Below the pieces are notes generated by a model. The model saw only the letters and a list, made by a program, of their open reading frames with translations, did not search any database and was not told the DNA's origin. Source: Clostridia bacterium (GTDB taxonomy: Bacteria; Bacillota; Clostridia; Christensenellales; QALW01). From it: a stretch of 64,000 bases of DNA. Shown here piece by piece: positions 1-8,201 of the stretch (positions within the stretch are counted from its first letter, which is position 1; each line of letters opens with the position of its first letter). The stretch covers positions 37,468 through 101,467 of the forward strand of contig CAAGID010000011.1 of the NCBI GenBank assembly GCA_900769815.1, read 5' to 3'. Made by a program: the position numbers and the translations under genes.

Positions 1-700
1 GAGCAAGAAAGCCCGAAAAACCATTTTCACGCCAGGAAGATACTGCAAAGCCAACCATTTGACAGCAGCAGCCTACTGTAGCAGCTCCTGCAGCAAGTAC
101 AATACCCGAACCACCGTTATTAAAAGCATCGGCAGTAAATACAACAACTGATATTGCAGCACTTGAAATAGGTGCAGTCAAAGCAAGCCCCATAATAACG
201 GACACGATAATCCCCATAAGCACAGGCTGAAGAGTTGTTGCGTTACCTATCTGAACGCCTAGCCAATCACAGAACTTATCAATATAAGGTCCTGTAAAAA
301 TGCCTACCGCACCGCCTGAAAGGATACTTACGCTTGGCACAAGGAGAATGTCAAAACGCGTTTTGCCTGCAATGAGATTTGCAAGCTCACTGCCTATAAG
401 TGCAGCAATATATGCGCCCAAAGGTCCTCCACCTTCATTATAAGCAATGGCACCACAAACTGCCGCAGAAAGTATAACGAGAGGCTTTACCTTTAAGCCG
501 TTAGCAACAGCGACACCGATAGCTGCACCCACAACCATACCGTTTTTAGCATAGGTGCCTAACGTTACTAAAAATTGCCAGTCTGTCCATACACCTATCT
601 GCCCTATGATTGTTCCAATAAGCAACGTAGCAAATACGCCCATTGCCATAGCACTGAAAGCATCAAGGAACCATCTTTGCAATAAACTTTTTTTTGCCAT
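1..700 (-). CDS. PTS EIIC-type membrane protein (3' part beyond left edge)
   Basis: Open reading frame on the minus strand beginning MAKKSLLQRWFLDAFSAMAM and still open at base 1. It encodes hydrophobic, Gly/Ala-rich segments with loops such as NEGGGPLGAY and GAVGIFTGPYIDKF, which I recognise as the EIIC-like family PF13303 (PTS_EIIC_2), a multi-pass inner-membrane protein. The substrate is unknown and no EIIA/EIIB domain is visible in the part present. The start is ATG at 698-700, preceded by GAGGAA, and only 16 bases separate it from the stop of the penicillin-binding protein, so it is probably the third gene of that transcript. Family assignment is by recognition; the C-terminus is missing. 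Confidence 0.75.
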   Translation of the reverse strand, partial: MAKKSLLQRWFLDAFSAMAMGVFATLLIGTIIGQIGVWTDWQFLVTLGTYAKNGMVVGAAIGVAVANGLKVKPLVILSAAVCGAIAYNEGGGPLGAYIAALIGSELANLIAGKTRFDILLVPSVSILSGGAVGIFTGPYIDKFCDWLGVQIGNATTLQPVLMGIIVSVIMGLALTAPISSAAISVVVFTADAFNNGGSGIVLAAGAATVGCCCQMVGFAVSSWRENGFSGFLA

Positions 701-716
701 TTTAATTCCTCACTGT

Positions 717-2810
717 TTATTCATATTTTAATTGGCTGAAAATATAGTTAACGCAGGCAAATTTCATATCGCCTTCGTCAGCACTTACAAGAACCGCAAC
801 GTTTTTGCCACCTTCGATAACAAGACCTGCATACCAACCTACAATACCCGTTTCGGTAGTGCCTGTCTGCGCAGTACCTGTTTTGGCAGCAATACGCATA
901 GTATCAGTATGTCCTTTGACACCGCTTTTACCTGTACCCTGAGTAGCCGTTTTTTCAAGTATTGAGCGTACCTGCGATATTACACCCTTGCCGAAAGGTT
1001 CTTTAAAAACTGTAGGCTCGATTATTTTTACCGATTCAAGTTCACCAAACTCATTTGTCTGACAAATTTCCGAAACAATATACGGTTGCATTATGGTACC
1101 GTTATTTCCAAACATTGAAAAAGTACAGCAAAGCTGAAGAGGTGTAAAGAGCACCTGTGCCTGTCCAAAGCCGGTATCAGCAAGAAGTTTTTGGTTATCA
1201 AGTATTGAAAAATCAGTAGCCATCTGTGATTTTCTTACTGAAAGATCAAAGGGTAACGTTTCTCCAATACCTAACTTTTGAGCATATGATATCATTTTTT
1301 CTTTGCCCACTTTCATAGAAAGCCAGCCAAAATAAATGTTATCAGACCAAATTAGCCCTCTGTTCATATCAAGTCTGCCTTTATTTAACGCATTGGGGAA
1401 AGATTCTCTTACAATATAATGGGACCAATTGCTTCCCTTAGGACGCCACCTGTCTTTTTCATAAGAATAATACTGAATTTCATTTTCATAAGGGAAAACA
1501 GTATTTGTGGTTACAGTTCCTGTATCAAGACCAATGGCTGCCATAATTGATTTAAAAATTGAGCCTGGAGGATACGTTCCCTGAATATTTCTGTTAAGAA
1601 GGGGTGTATATTTATCATCAAATAAATTACCATAATTGGTTGCTTTATCGTAGGCATACACGTTGGCATCATATGAAGGATAACTTACCATTGAAACAAC
1701 TGCACCTGTAGTAGGCTCAACAATAGTTGCAGTACCCGAAGTAAGATTTTTAAAGTTTTCATTCATATAGTCGGTAATACTTTTCTGCAAATGAATATCT
1801 ACGGTAAGCTTAAGGTCAAAGCCGTCACGGGCAGGTTCTTCATAAAGAACAGTCTTTCTCTTACTGTCATCAGACAAAAGATAAATCTGCACGCCTTGTT
1901 TGGGCTGGAGATATTCATCATATGCAGCCTCAAGACCGCTTCTTCCTACACGCGTACCTTCAGGAAAATTTTTATAAAATTCATTTTCTCTGTCTTCAGG
2001 CGTTATAGGTGTTGAATAGCCTAAGGTTTGTGCAAGGGCATCTCCATAAGGATAATATCTTATGGGCGTAATAGAATCTCTGTTAATTTTTACGTTTTCA
2101 ATTTCATTAAGTTTATTTTCTTGTTCAAGAGATAACTGCCCCTTAAACATTGTTGCAAAAATGCCTGTCTGTCCAGTTGATTTTTTGAAGTTTTCAGATA
2201 CAGAGTTGCTTTCAATATTAAGAATTTCTGCAATTTTATCAGAAACGTCAGATAAATTGTTTTCAAACTTTTCTTTTTCTCCGCATACTGTTATGGCATA
2301 ATCATTCTGTACCACAACGCGGCCTTCGCTATCAAAAATCTCTCCTCTTTTACCATTTAAGGTGGAGGCATAAATTCTGTCGTAACGCATCATATCAGGC
2401 ACAACATTGGCAGGTGACCAGGCAACGAGATAAAATTTTGTTTTTTTATACACTTCAAAGTGCATATCGTATATAAACTCACCATACTCAGAAGACTTAA
2501 AGGTTGCAGTATAGTTATATGACTTTGAATCTCCGTTATCAACAGTTTCGCCCATTGTAACGGAAACGGTTTGTATTTTTAAAATATCATAGACCTTTTT
2601 GTGGTATTCTACAAAATCCTCATAATCATAAATACTTTGTGAACCAGGAGTAAGAAGGTCATACATTGTCTTATAGTCAAACTTCTGAAAAGCATTAAGA
2701 TAAGCAGTTGCTACGCCGTCGTAAGAATGACCTGCACAAGACGTGCCTATGCCAAGAAAAACAGCAACGCTAAATATTAAAATAATCAACTTCAAAAAAA
2801 TTCTTTTCAT
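717..2810 (-). CDS. Class B penicillin-binding protein, MecA-type N-terminus, lipoprotein-like
   Basis: A 697-residue peptidoglycan transpeptidase. The N-terminal signal ends GTSC (Cys25), suggesting a lipid anchor, although the lipobox is weak. Residues about 28-135 resemble the NTF2-like MecA_N domain, about 150-320 the PBP dimerisation domain, and about 350-690 the transpeptidase. The three active-site motifs are complete: SIFK (417-420), SDN (489-491) and KTGT (643-646). The layout matches B. subtilis PBP3/PbpC and staphylococcal PBP2a, enzymes that often have low beta-lactam affinity; affinity here is not predictable from sequence. It starts 2 bases after the stop of the 210-residue membrane protein, so the two are co-translated. 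The gene next downstream is the EIIC-type protein. Confidence 0.9.
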   Translation of the reverse strand: MKRIFLKLIILIFSVAVFLGIGTSCAGHSYDGVATAYLNAFQKFDYKTMYDLLTPGSQSIYDYEDFVEYHKKVYDILKIQTVSVTMGETVDNGDSKSYNYTATFKSSEYGEFIYDMHFEVYKKTKFYLVAWSPANVVPDMMRYDRIYASTLNGKRGEIFDSEGRVVVQNDYAITVCGEKEKFENNLSDVSDKIAEILNIESNSVSENFKKSTGQTGIFATMFKGQLSLEQENKLNEIENVKINRDSITPIRYYPYGDALAQTLGYSTPITPEDRENEFYKNFPEGTRVGRSGLEAAYDEYLQPKQGVQIYLLSDDSKRKTVLYEEPARDGFDLKLTVDIHLQKSITDYMNENFKNLTSGTATIVEPTTGAVVSMVSYPSYDANVYAYDKATNYGNLFDDKYTPLLNRNIQGTYPPGSIFKSIMAAIGLDTGTVTTNTVFPYENEIQYYSYEKDRWRPKGSNWSHYIVRESFPNALNKGRLDMNRGLIWSDNIYFGWLSMKVGKEKMISYAQKLGIGETLPFDLSVRKSQMATDFSILDNQKLLADTGFGQAQVLFTPLQLCCTFSMFGNNGTIMQPYIVSEICQTNEFGELESVKIIEPTVFKEPFGKGVISQVRSILEKTATQGTGKSGVKGHTDTMRIAAKTGTAQTGTTETGIVGWYAGLVIEGGKNVAVLVSADEGDMKFACVNYIFSQLKYE

Positions 2811-2812
2811 CT

Positions 2813-3445
2813 TTACTCCTGATTTGCGAGAATATTCTTTATTTCCTCTACCGTATAATTATTTCCTTTTATATCGGTATACGTATTGTCTGAATTTCTT
2901 TTAATCGCACCACACCGACCGTTCAAAACGATGCCGTTTGAAAGAAAAATCAAATAGGTTTCGCCTTTTTCATATTGTGCGGAATTTTTATAAACAAAGT
3001 TATATTTTTTCTTTCTTCCACCAAGATTCAAAAGTGCGTTACCGCCTAACTCTGTAACAGTAATTGTGTTATCGGCATTACCTTTTAAAACGTCTTCAAC
3101 TTCTAAAGCAACTGTTTTGGCAATTATGGATTCGCCATTATTGTTGATGCGGGACTGTGCATTTTTTTCTTTATCTTTAACTGTAGCAATAATTACGGTA
3201 TCAGAATAAGTCATTTCAGTAATTGCTACCTGAGTGTATCTTGTTTCAACGTTCATTTTTTCGCCCGGTATAGGCAGAAGCATTGATAATTGTGGGTACA
3301 GAAGATAACCTACAAGAAATATCATTACGAAAACAAGAATAGAAAAAATGGAGCCAGGTCTGTTATCTACGCGACGAACATTACTTTCTTCAGTATTTTT
3401 CATATCCTCTTTTGTTAAAATTTCTTCGTCAATATTTTTCTTCAA
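2813..3445 (-). CDS. Membrane-anchored protein of unknown function (TTG start)
   Basis: A 210-residue protein with a charged cytoplasmic N-terminus (about 1-30), one transmembrane helix (about 32-52) and an exported C-terminal domain. The exported part has a beta-rich pattern (ALEVEDVLKG, then ITVTELGG, then YEKGETYLIFL) that recurs in secreted Firmicutes proteins without known function. The start is read as TTG at 3443-3445, preceded by GGGGAAG; no ATG start lies in frame nearby. It is the first gene after a consensus promoter and is followed 2 bases later by the penicillin-binding protein, so a role at the cell wall is a reasonable guess from context only. Confidence 0.7.
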   Translation of the reverse strand: MKKNIDEEILTKEDMKNTEESNVRRVDNRPGSIFSILVFVMIFLVGYLLYPQLSMLLPIPGEKMNVETRYTQVAITEMTYSDTVIIATVKDKEKNAQSRINNNGESIIAKTVALEVEDVLKGNADNTITVTELGGNALLNLGGRKKKYNFVYKNSAQYEKGETYLIFLSNGIVLNGRCGAIKRNSDNTYTDIKGNNYTVEEIKNILANQE

Positions 3446-3480
3446 AAAAACACTTCCCCAATGTTAAAATCATTACGTTA

Positions 3481-3510
3481 ATTATATCACTATACTCCCA
3501 CATATGTCAA
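3481..3510 (-). promoter_or_regulatory. Sigma-A promoter for the membrane protein/PBP operon
   Basis: On the minus strand, TTGACA (complement of 3505-3510), an 18-base spacer and TATAAT (complement of 3481-3486). It lies just downstream of the terminator of the preceding gene, as expected for a new transcription unit. Confidence 0.75.
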
Positions 3511-3512
3511 AG

Positions 3513-3535
3513 AAAAAAAGGCTGAAAATTCAGCC
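3513..3535 (-). terminator. Intrinsic terminator after the ECF S-component gene
   Basis: On the minus strand, GGCTGAA, a two-base loop and TTCAGCC, followed by seven T. It begins 2 bases after the stop codon of the ECF-type gene. Confidence 0.85.
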
Positions 3536-3537
3536 CT

Positions 3538-4086
3538 TTAAATTTTTGCCTGTTTTTTAAATTGTGATAAAACTTTTTTTAAGGGGACTATCATCATTCC
3601 GCCTGCAAGATTTCCTATTGCATGAAGAATATCAAAGGAAAATCCCGCTATAATCCAGGATACCATTCCTTTAAAATCAAGCCCCATTATAAGTGCATGT
3701 GCAGGTGCATACAGAGTTCCGAAAAAAATTCCGTGAAGGGCACAAACAACGGGATAAACTATCCATTGAAGCCACAACGGCATATTTTTTGGCAGGAGCA
3801 TAACGGTCCCCCAAAGAATCGTCCAGATATAAAGATACGGCAAAGACCACAAGCCAAAGCCATTGGTCACAAGCGTTAAAAAAACGTAAATATAAATAGG
3901 AATTAACGCTTTTTTTCTAAAAACAAGAGTATAAATAACTGTAAGCACGCCAACAAGATGTATATTGGGCAACGCCTCCATTAAAATATCGCCCATATAC
4001 ATAAGAGTACCTAACAATGCAAATACAGTTATTTCCTTAACGGAAAATTTAACCCTTGGTGTAAATAAGTTCATACTGATCGCCAT
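3538..4086 (-). CDS. ECF transporter S component-like membrane protein (putative corrinoid uptake)
   Basis: A 182-residue very hydrophobic protein with about five or six membrane segments. The opening VKEITVFALLGTLMYMGDI is typical of substrate-binding S components of energy-coupling factor (ECF) transporters; the T and A components are not encoded nearby. It overlaps the end of the DUF4430 lipoprotein gene by up to 38 bases. Met1 (4086) and Met5 (4074) are both possible starts and neither has a clear Shine-Dalgarno site, which points to translational coupling. The pair lies behind a cobalamin riboswitch, so I infer that it imports a corrinoid or precursor. Family assignment is by sequence pattern; substrate is inferred from regulation. 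Confidence 0.7.
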   Translation of the reverse strand: MAISMNLFTPRVKFSVKEITVFALLGTLMYMGDILMEALPNIHLVGVLTVIYTLVFRKKALIPIYIYVFLTLVTNGFGLWSLPYLYIWTILWGTVMLLPKNMPLWLQWIVYPVVCALHGIFFGTLYAPAHALIMGLDFKGMVSWIIAGFSFDILHAIGNLAGGMMIVPLKKVLSQFKKQAKI

Positions 4087-4465
4087 CTATAAAATCAGTT
4101 GTATCAACACCCGACATCATATACTCGCCGTTTTTATTAAAAGACCAATATGCTTTATCAGTGTCGTAATCTGCTTTGATCCCGTTAACAGATTTTATAT
4201 ACATACCGTATTGCTGAATTTCGCCCTCAATAAGAGAATGTTCTGCAAGTGCTTCGCCTACAGTTTTCTTATCTGTTTTAATGGTAAACGTTACTTTTTT
4301 ATCTTCCGCTTGAACAAGAATAATAAGCGTTCTCGCACCGTTACCAAAAACGGTATCTTCGGTATATTTGGCATTATCCCAAAGAGATTCCTGTTTTTTC
4401 TGGCAAGCTGTAAACAACAGTAACATAACAAGTAACAGAGTAACAATTTTTTTGAGATCTTTCAT
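4049..4465 (-). CDS. DUF4430 (transcobalamin C-terminal-like) lipoprotein, B12-regulated
   Basis: A 138-residue lipoprotein: signal peptide ending LLLFTAC, so Cys21 is lipidated, then a DUF4430 domain with the family pattern VGEALAEHSLI, then GIKADYDTDKAYWSF and a C-terminal beta-strand YELIYT. DUF4430 is related to the C-terminal domain of transcobalamin and intrinsic factor. The start is ATG at 4463-4465 with GGAGGAA upstream. An ATG farther upstream (4567) is rejected because the extra 34 codons fall inside the riboswitch terminator. I infer an extracellular corrinoid-binding protein working with the downstream S component; binding itself is not shown by sequence. Confidence 0.8.
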   Translation of the reverse strand: MKDLKKIVTLLLVMLLLFTACQKKQESLWDNAKYTEDTVFGNGARTLIILVQAEDKKVTFTIKTDKKTVGEALAEHSLIEGEIQQYGMYIKSVNGIKADYDTDKAYWSFNKNGEYMMSGVDTTDFIDGDQYELIYTKG

Positions 4466-4505
4466 AATTTTTCCTCCAATTCCTTTTTCACGAAAAGAAG
4501 AAAGC

Positions 4506-4536
4506 AAAAAAGCACGCCTTCTATAGAAAGACGTGC
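4506..4536 (-). terminator. Riboswitch-controlled terminator
   Basis: On the minus strand, GCACGTCTT pairs with AAGGCGTGC (9 base pairs, one G-T) around a 7-base loop and is followed by six T. It lies between the cobalamin riboswitch and the DUF4430 start codon, where a transcriptional OFF switch would be expected. Confidence 0.85.
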
Positions 4537-4559
4537 CGATAAAAAGTACCCTGCAATAC

Positions 4560-4725
4560 CCTCGCAACGTCCTTCAATTGCCCAAGGATGTTATTTGCAA
4601 AAATCACAAGCCGATAAGCATTCCGACTTTTACGGTAATGGCTGTTGTCACGGAATTACACCGCAGTTCCCTTAACATCTTGCAGAAAAAATCTGTTCAA
4701 TAGCATAAAAAATGCTGACTCGCGT
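4560..4725 (-). promoter_or_regulatory. Cobalamin riboswitch
   Basis: Read on the minus strand, the leader contains the blocks AAGGGAACTGCGGTGTAATTC, CGTGACAACAGCCATTACC and GTAAAAGTCGGAATGC in order. These correspond to the conserved core of cobalamin riboswitches (GGGAA, the CGGTGnAAtTCCG hairpin, and the ACnGnCnC...GTAA...AGTCnGnATGC segment). It is followed by an intrinsic terminator and then the DUF4430/ECF genes. Boundaries are approximate; the corrinoid subclass cannot be told by eye. Confidence 0.85.
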
Positions 4726-4746
4726 TTATTCTTTTTGTGTAAATAA

Positions 4747-4775
4747 ATTTTATTACAAAGAAAAAATTATGTCAA
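4747..4775 (-). promoter_or_regulatory. Sigma-A promoter for the cobalamin riboswitch transcript
   Basis: On the minus strand, TTGACA (complement of 4770-4775), a 17-base spacer and TAAAAT (complement of 4747-4752). Transcription would begin near 4740, just ahead of the riboswitch core. Confidence 0.75.
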
Positions 4776-4796
4776 CGAATTTTTTTACAAAACTGC

Positions 4797-4825
4797 TTTA
4801 CAAAATGTTGATTTATATATATAAT
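4797..4825 (+). promoter_or_regulatory. Sigma-A promoter for ileS
   Basis: TTTACA (4797-4802), a 17-base spacer and TATAAT (4820-4825). It diverges from the riboswitch promoter, with 21 bases between the two -35 elements. Confidence 0.75.
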
Positions 4826-4844
4826 AAGTGTGTTAATCAAATAT

Positions 4845-5071
4845 GATAACCCGTTTACGAGGACACGTTTTTAAGTTTCAGGTTTTTTAGATAGTGTATG
4901 GTTGGTGGAAATACATAAGCCTTTCTTGAAAATATCACCTATCAGGGGCAAAGGCGAAAAAACAAAGTAGCTTTTGATGTGAATCGCACATTACGCGGTA
5001 ACGTATGTTCGTACGGTATTTGGTGGTTTTTTGCTTTGTGCTTTTTCCAAATGCACAGAGCTTTAATTTTT
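4845..5071 (+). promoter_or_regulatory. T-box-like leader of ileS (Ile specifier candidate)
   Basis: A leader of about 240 bases precedes ileS. GAAAATATCACCTATCAGGGGC resembles the specifier side of T-box stem I, with ATC (4934-4936) in the specifier position, fitting tRNA-Ile. TTTGGTGG at 5019-5026 could supply the UGGU bulge that pairs with the tRNA acceptor end. The usual ACCGCG half of the T-box consensus is not seen, so this is a divergent member at best. The leader ends in a terminator hairpin. Identification rests on position, specifier and terminator more than on the conserved box. Confidence 0.6.
5033..5071 (+). terminator. Leader terminator before ileS
   Basis: GCTTTGTGC (5033-5041) pairs with GCACAGAGC (5053-5061), followed by TTTAATTTTT. 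Its 5' arm directly follows the putative T-box UGGU, consistent with mutually exclusive antiterminator and terminator folds. Confidence 0.75.
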
Positions 5072-5087
5072 ATTTGGAGGTTTTCTA

Positions 5088-8000
5088 ATGTACAAAAAAG
5101 TTGATACCGGTCTTAATTTTGTAGACAGGGAAAAAGAGATTCTTTCATATTGGAAAGAAAACGAGATTTTTGAACGCAGCACAAAAAAGAATGAAGGCAA
5201 CAAGGAATTTACTTTTTATGACGGTCCGCCTACAGCAAACGGCAAGCCTCATATTGGTCATATTCTTACTCGTGTTATTAAGGATATTATTCCCCGTTAC
5301 CGCACAATGAAGGGCTATCACGTTCTTCGTAAAGCAGGTTGGGATACTCACGGTCTTCCCGTTGAGCTTGAGGTTGAAAAACAGCTTGGTATTTCAGGCA
5401 AGCCTCAAATTGAAGATTACGGCATTGAGCCCTTTATTGAAAAATGCAAGGAAAGTGTTTGGAAATATCAAGGCGAATGGGAGAAAATGAGTGACCGTGT
5501 AGGTTACTGGGTTGATATGGAGCATCCTTACGTTACATATCACGATGATTACATCGAAAGTGAATGGTGGGCACTTAAAACCATTTCCGAAAAAGACCTT
5601 TTATACAAAGGTCATAAGGTTGTGCCCTACTGTCCTCGTTGCGGTACTGCGCTTTCTTCACACGAAGTTGCACAGGGCTATAAAGACGTTAAGGAAACAA
5701 GCGTTTTCGTTTCATTCAAGGTTAAAAATGAAGAAAATACTTATCTTCTCGCCTGGACAACTACACCTTGGACTCTTCCTTCAAACGTTGCACTTTGCGT
5801 AAACGCAAAAGAAGATTACGTATACGTTGATTTTGAAGGTAAAACATATATTTGTGCAAAAGCTCTTATTGAAAGTGCTTTAGGCGAAGGCGGAGTAATT
5901 TTAAAAGAGCTTAAGGGTGCAGACCTTTGCGGTATGGACTATGAGCCTTTATTTGATTTTGCAAAGACCAATAAGCGTGCCTGGTACGTTGTATCTGACG
6001 ACTACGTTACACTTGATGCAGGTTCAGGTATTGTACACATTGCCCCTGCTTTTGGTGAAGATGATGCCCGCGTAGGCAGAGAAAATGACCTTCCCTTCGT
6101 TCAGCTTATCAATGCACAGGGTTGCTTTGTTGAAGAAGCAACACCTTATGCGGGTATGTTTATTAAAGACGCTGACAAGGTTATTATCAAAGACCTTGAT
6201 GAAGCAGGCAAGCTTGTCCGTGCAGTTGAATTTACACACAGCTATCCCTTCTGCTGGAGATGCGATACTCCACTTATTTACTATGCAAGAAGCACTTGGT
6301 TTATCAAGATGACTGCAGTTAAGGACCAGCTTATCAAAAACAACCGTTCCGTTAACTGGATTCCCGAAAGCATCAAAGACGGCAGAATGGGTAACTTCCT
6401 TGAAAACGTTATTGACTGGGGTCTTTCACGTGAGCGTTATTGGGGTACTCCCCTTCCTGTTTGGGAATGCGAATGCGGTCATTTCCATACAGTAGGTTCA
6501 AGAAAAGAACTCGTTGAGCTTACAGGTTGTGATGAGAACATTGAGCTTCATAAGCCTTTCCTTGACCCCCTTACAATTAAGTGTCCTAAGTGCGGCAAGG
6601 ATATGCACCGTGCACCTGAAGTTATTGACTGTTGGTTTGACTCAGGTTCAATGCCTTTTGCACAGTTACACTACCCCTTTGAAAACAAGGAGCTTTTTGA
6701 AAAGTTGTTCCCTGCTGATTTCATCAGTGAGGCTATTGACCAGACAAGAGGTTGGTTCTATACTCTTCTTGCCATTTCAACTCTTCTTTTTGATAAAGCC
6801 CCCTTTAAGAACTGTATCGTTTTAGGTCACGTAAACGATAAAGATGGTATCAAGATGAGTAAACACAAGGGCAACGTTGTTGACCCTTGGAGTATTCTTG
6901 ATAAACAGGGTTCCGATGCTGTGCGTTGGTACTTCTATACAGGTTCATCCCCCTGGTTGCCTTCACGTTTCTACGGTGAAGCAGTTTCCGAGGCACAGCG
7001 TAAATATATGGGTACCTTGTGGAATACTTATGCTTTCTATGTAATGTACGCTAATATTGATAAATTTAATCCCACTGAATACAAGCTTGAATACGACAAG
7101 CTTTCAGTGATGGATAAGTGGATTCTTTCAAGATTACAAAGTCTTGTTAAATTCGTTGACGAGGGTCTTGAAAACTACCGCATTACCGAAACAGCACGTG
7201 CAATGAACGATTTCGTTGACGAGCTTTCAAACTGGTATATCCGTCGCGGCAGAGAGCGTTATTGGGGCAAGGATATGACTCAGGATAAGATTAATGCTTA
7301 TATGACTCTCTATACCGTTCTTGAAACTCTTACAAAGCTTACTGCACCCTATACTCCCTTTGTTGCAGAAGAAATTTACCGCAACATCGTAGTTTCAGTT
7401 GATGCTTCAGCTCCTGAAAGTGTGCATCTTTGTGACTTCCCCGTTGCAAATGAAAATTGGATTGATACTGAGCTTGAAGACAATATGGCTTGGCTTTTAA
7501 AAGCTGTTGCTTTAGGCCGTGCTTGTAGAAATGATGCAAATATCAAAAACCGTCAGCCCTTACAGACACTTTTCATAAGCGGTGCAAAGTTGCTTCCCGA
7601 AATGTTCTGCAAGGAAATTGAGGATGAGCTTAACGTTAAGGAAGTTAAGTTTACCGACGACTCTTCTGACTTTATTACTTACACCTTTAAGCCTCAGCTT
7701 CGTACAGTCGGTCCTAAATACGGAAAGTTAGTAGGTCTTATCGGCAAGGAGCTTGCAAATGCAGACGGTTCAGCACTTTACAAAGAACTTAACACCAACG
7801 CTTCAATCAAATTTGATATAAACGGTACTGAGGTTATTCTTACTGCTGACGACCTTCTTATTACACCTGCAAACAAGTCGGGCTTCACTGCACAGAGCGA
7901 TTCAGAAATTACAGTCGTTCTTGATAATAACCTTACTGACGAGCTTATCCGCGAAGGTTATATGCGTGAGCTTGTTTCAAAGATTCAGACAATGCGTAAG

Positions 8001-8201
8001 GAAACAGGTTTTGAGGTTACTGACCATATTAAGCTTGTTATTACTTGCGACGGCGTAATTGCTGAAATTGTAAATGAATATGCAACCGATATTTCAAGTG
8101 ATTGTCTTGCAGACATAGTTGAAATCGGCGAGCCTTTAGAAAACAATAAGGAATGGGATATTAACGATAAAAAGTGCGTTATCTCAATGGAAAAAATCTG
8201 A
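5088..8201 (+). CDS. ileS: Isoleucyl-tRNA synthetase
   Basis: A 1037-residue class I aminoacyl-tRNA synthetase that charges tRNA-Ile in the cytoplasm. HIGH is intact at 55-58 and the KMSKS loop reads KMSKH at 589-593. Cys pairs (CPRCG near 182, CECGH, CPKCG) are present. Length and the block GWDTHGLPVELEVEKQLG resemble the longer eukaryote-like IleRS type (IleS2), which is often less sensitive to mupirocin than the classical bacterial type; that is an inference from family resemblance. The start ATG follows GGAGG by 8 bases. A T-box-like leader and terminator upstream point to control by uncharged tRNA-Ile. Its stop overlaps the start of the next gene (TGATG). Confidence 0.97.
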   Translation: MYKKVDTGLNFVDREKEILSYWKENEIFERSTKKNEGNKEFTFYDGPPTANGKPHIGHILTRVIKDIIPRYRTMKGYHVLRKAGWDTHGLPVELEVEKQLGISGKPQIEDYGIEPFIEKCKESVWKYQGEWEKMSDRVGYWVDMEHPYVTYHDDYIESEWWALKTISEKDLLYKGHKVVPYCPRCGTALSSHEVAQGYKDVKETSVFVSFKVKNEENTYLLAWTTTPWTLPSNVALCVNAKEDYVYVDFEGKTYICAKALIESALGEGGVILKELKGADLCGMDYEPLFDFAKTNKRAWYVVSDDYVTLDAGSGIVHIAPAFGEDDARVGRENDLPFVQLINAQGCFVEEATPYAGMFIKDADKVIIKDLDEAGKLVRAVEFTHSYPFCWRCDTPLIYYARSTWFIKMTAVKDQLIKNNRSVNWIPESIKDGRMGNFLENVIDWGLSRERYWGTPLPVWECECGHFHTVGSRKELVELTGCDENIELHKPFLDPLTIKCPKCGKDMHRAPEVIDCWFDSGSMPFAQLHYPFENKELFEKLFPADFISEAIDQTRGWFYTLLAISTLLFDKAPFKNCIVLGHVNDKDGIKMSKHKGNVVDPWSILDKQGSDAVRWYFYTGSSPWLPSRFYGEAVSEAQRKYMGTLWNTYAFYVMYANIDKFNPTEYKLEYDKLSVMDKWILSRLQSLVKFVDEGLENYRITETARAMNDFVDELSNWYIRRGRERYWGKDMTQDKINAYMTLYTVLETLTKLTAPYTPFVAEEIYRNIVVSVDASAPESVHLCDFPVANENWIDTELEDNMAWLLKAVALGRACRNDANIKNRQPLQTLFISGAKLLPEMFCKEIEDELNVKEVKFTDDSSDFITYTFKPQLRTVGPKYGKLVGLIGKELANADGSALYKELNTNASIKFDINGTEVILTADDLLITPANKSGFTAQSDSEITVVLDNNLTDELIREGYMRELVSKIQTMRKETGFEVTDHIKLVITCDGVIAEIVNEYATDISSDCLADIVEIGEPLENNKEWDINDKKCVISMEKI

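Noticed and set aside
4466..4567. Upstream ATG extension of the DUF4430 gene
   Set aside because: The extra codons cross the riboswitch terminator, and a good GGAGGAA precedes the ATG at 4465.
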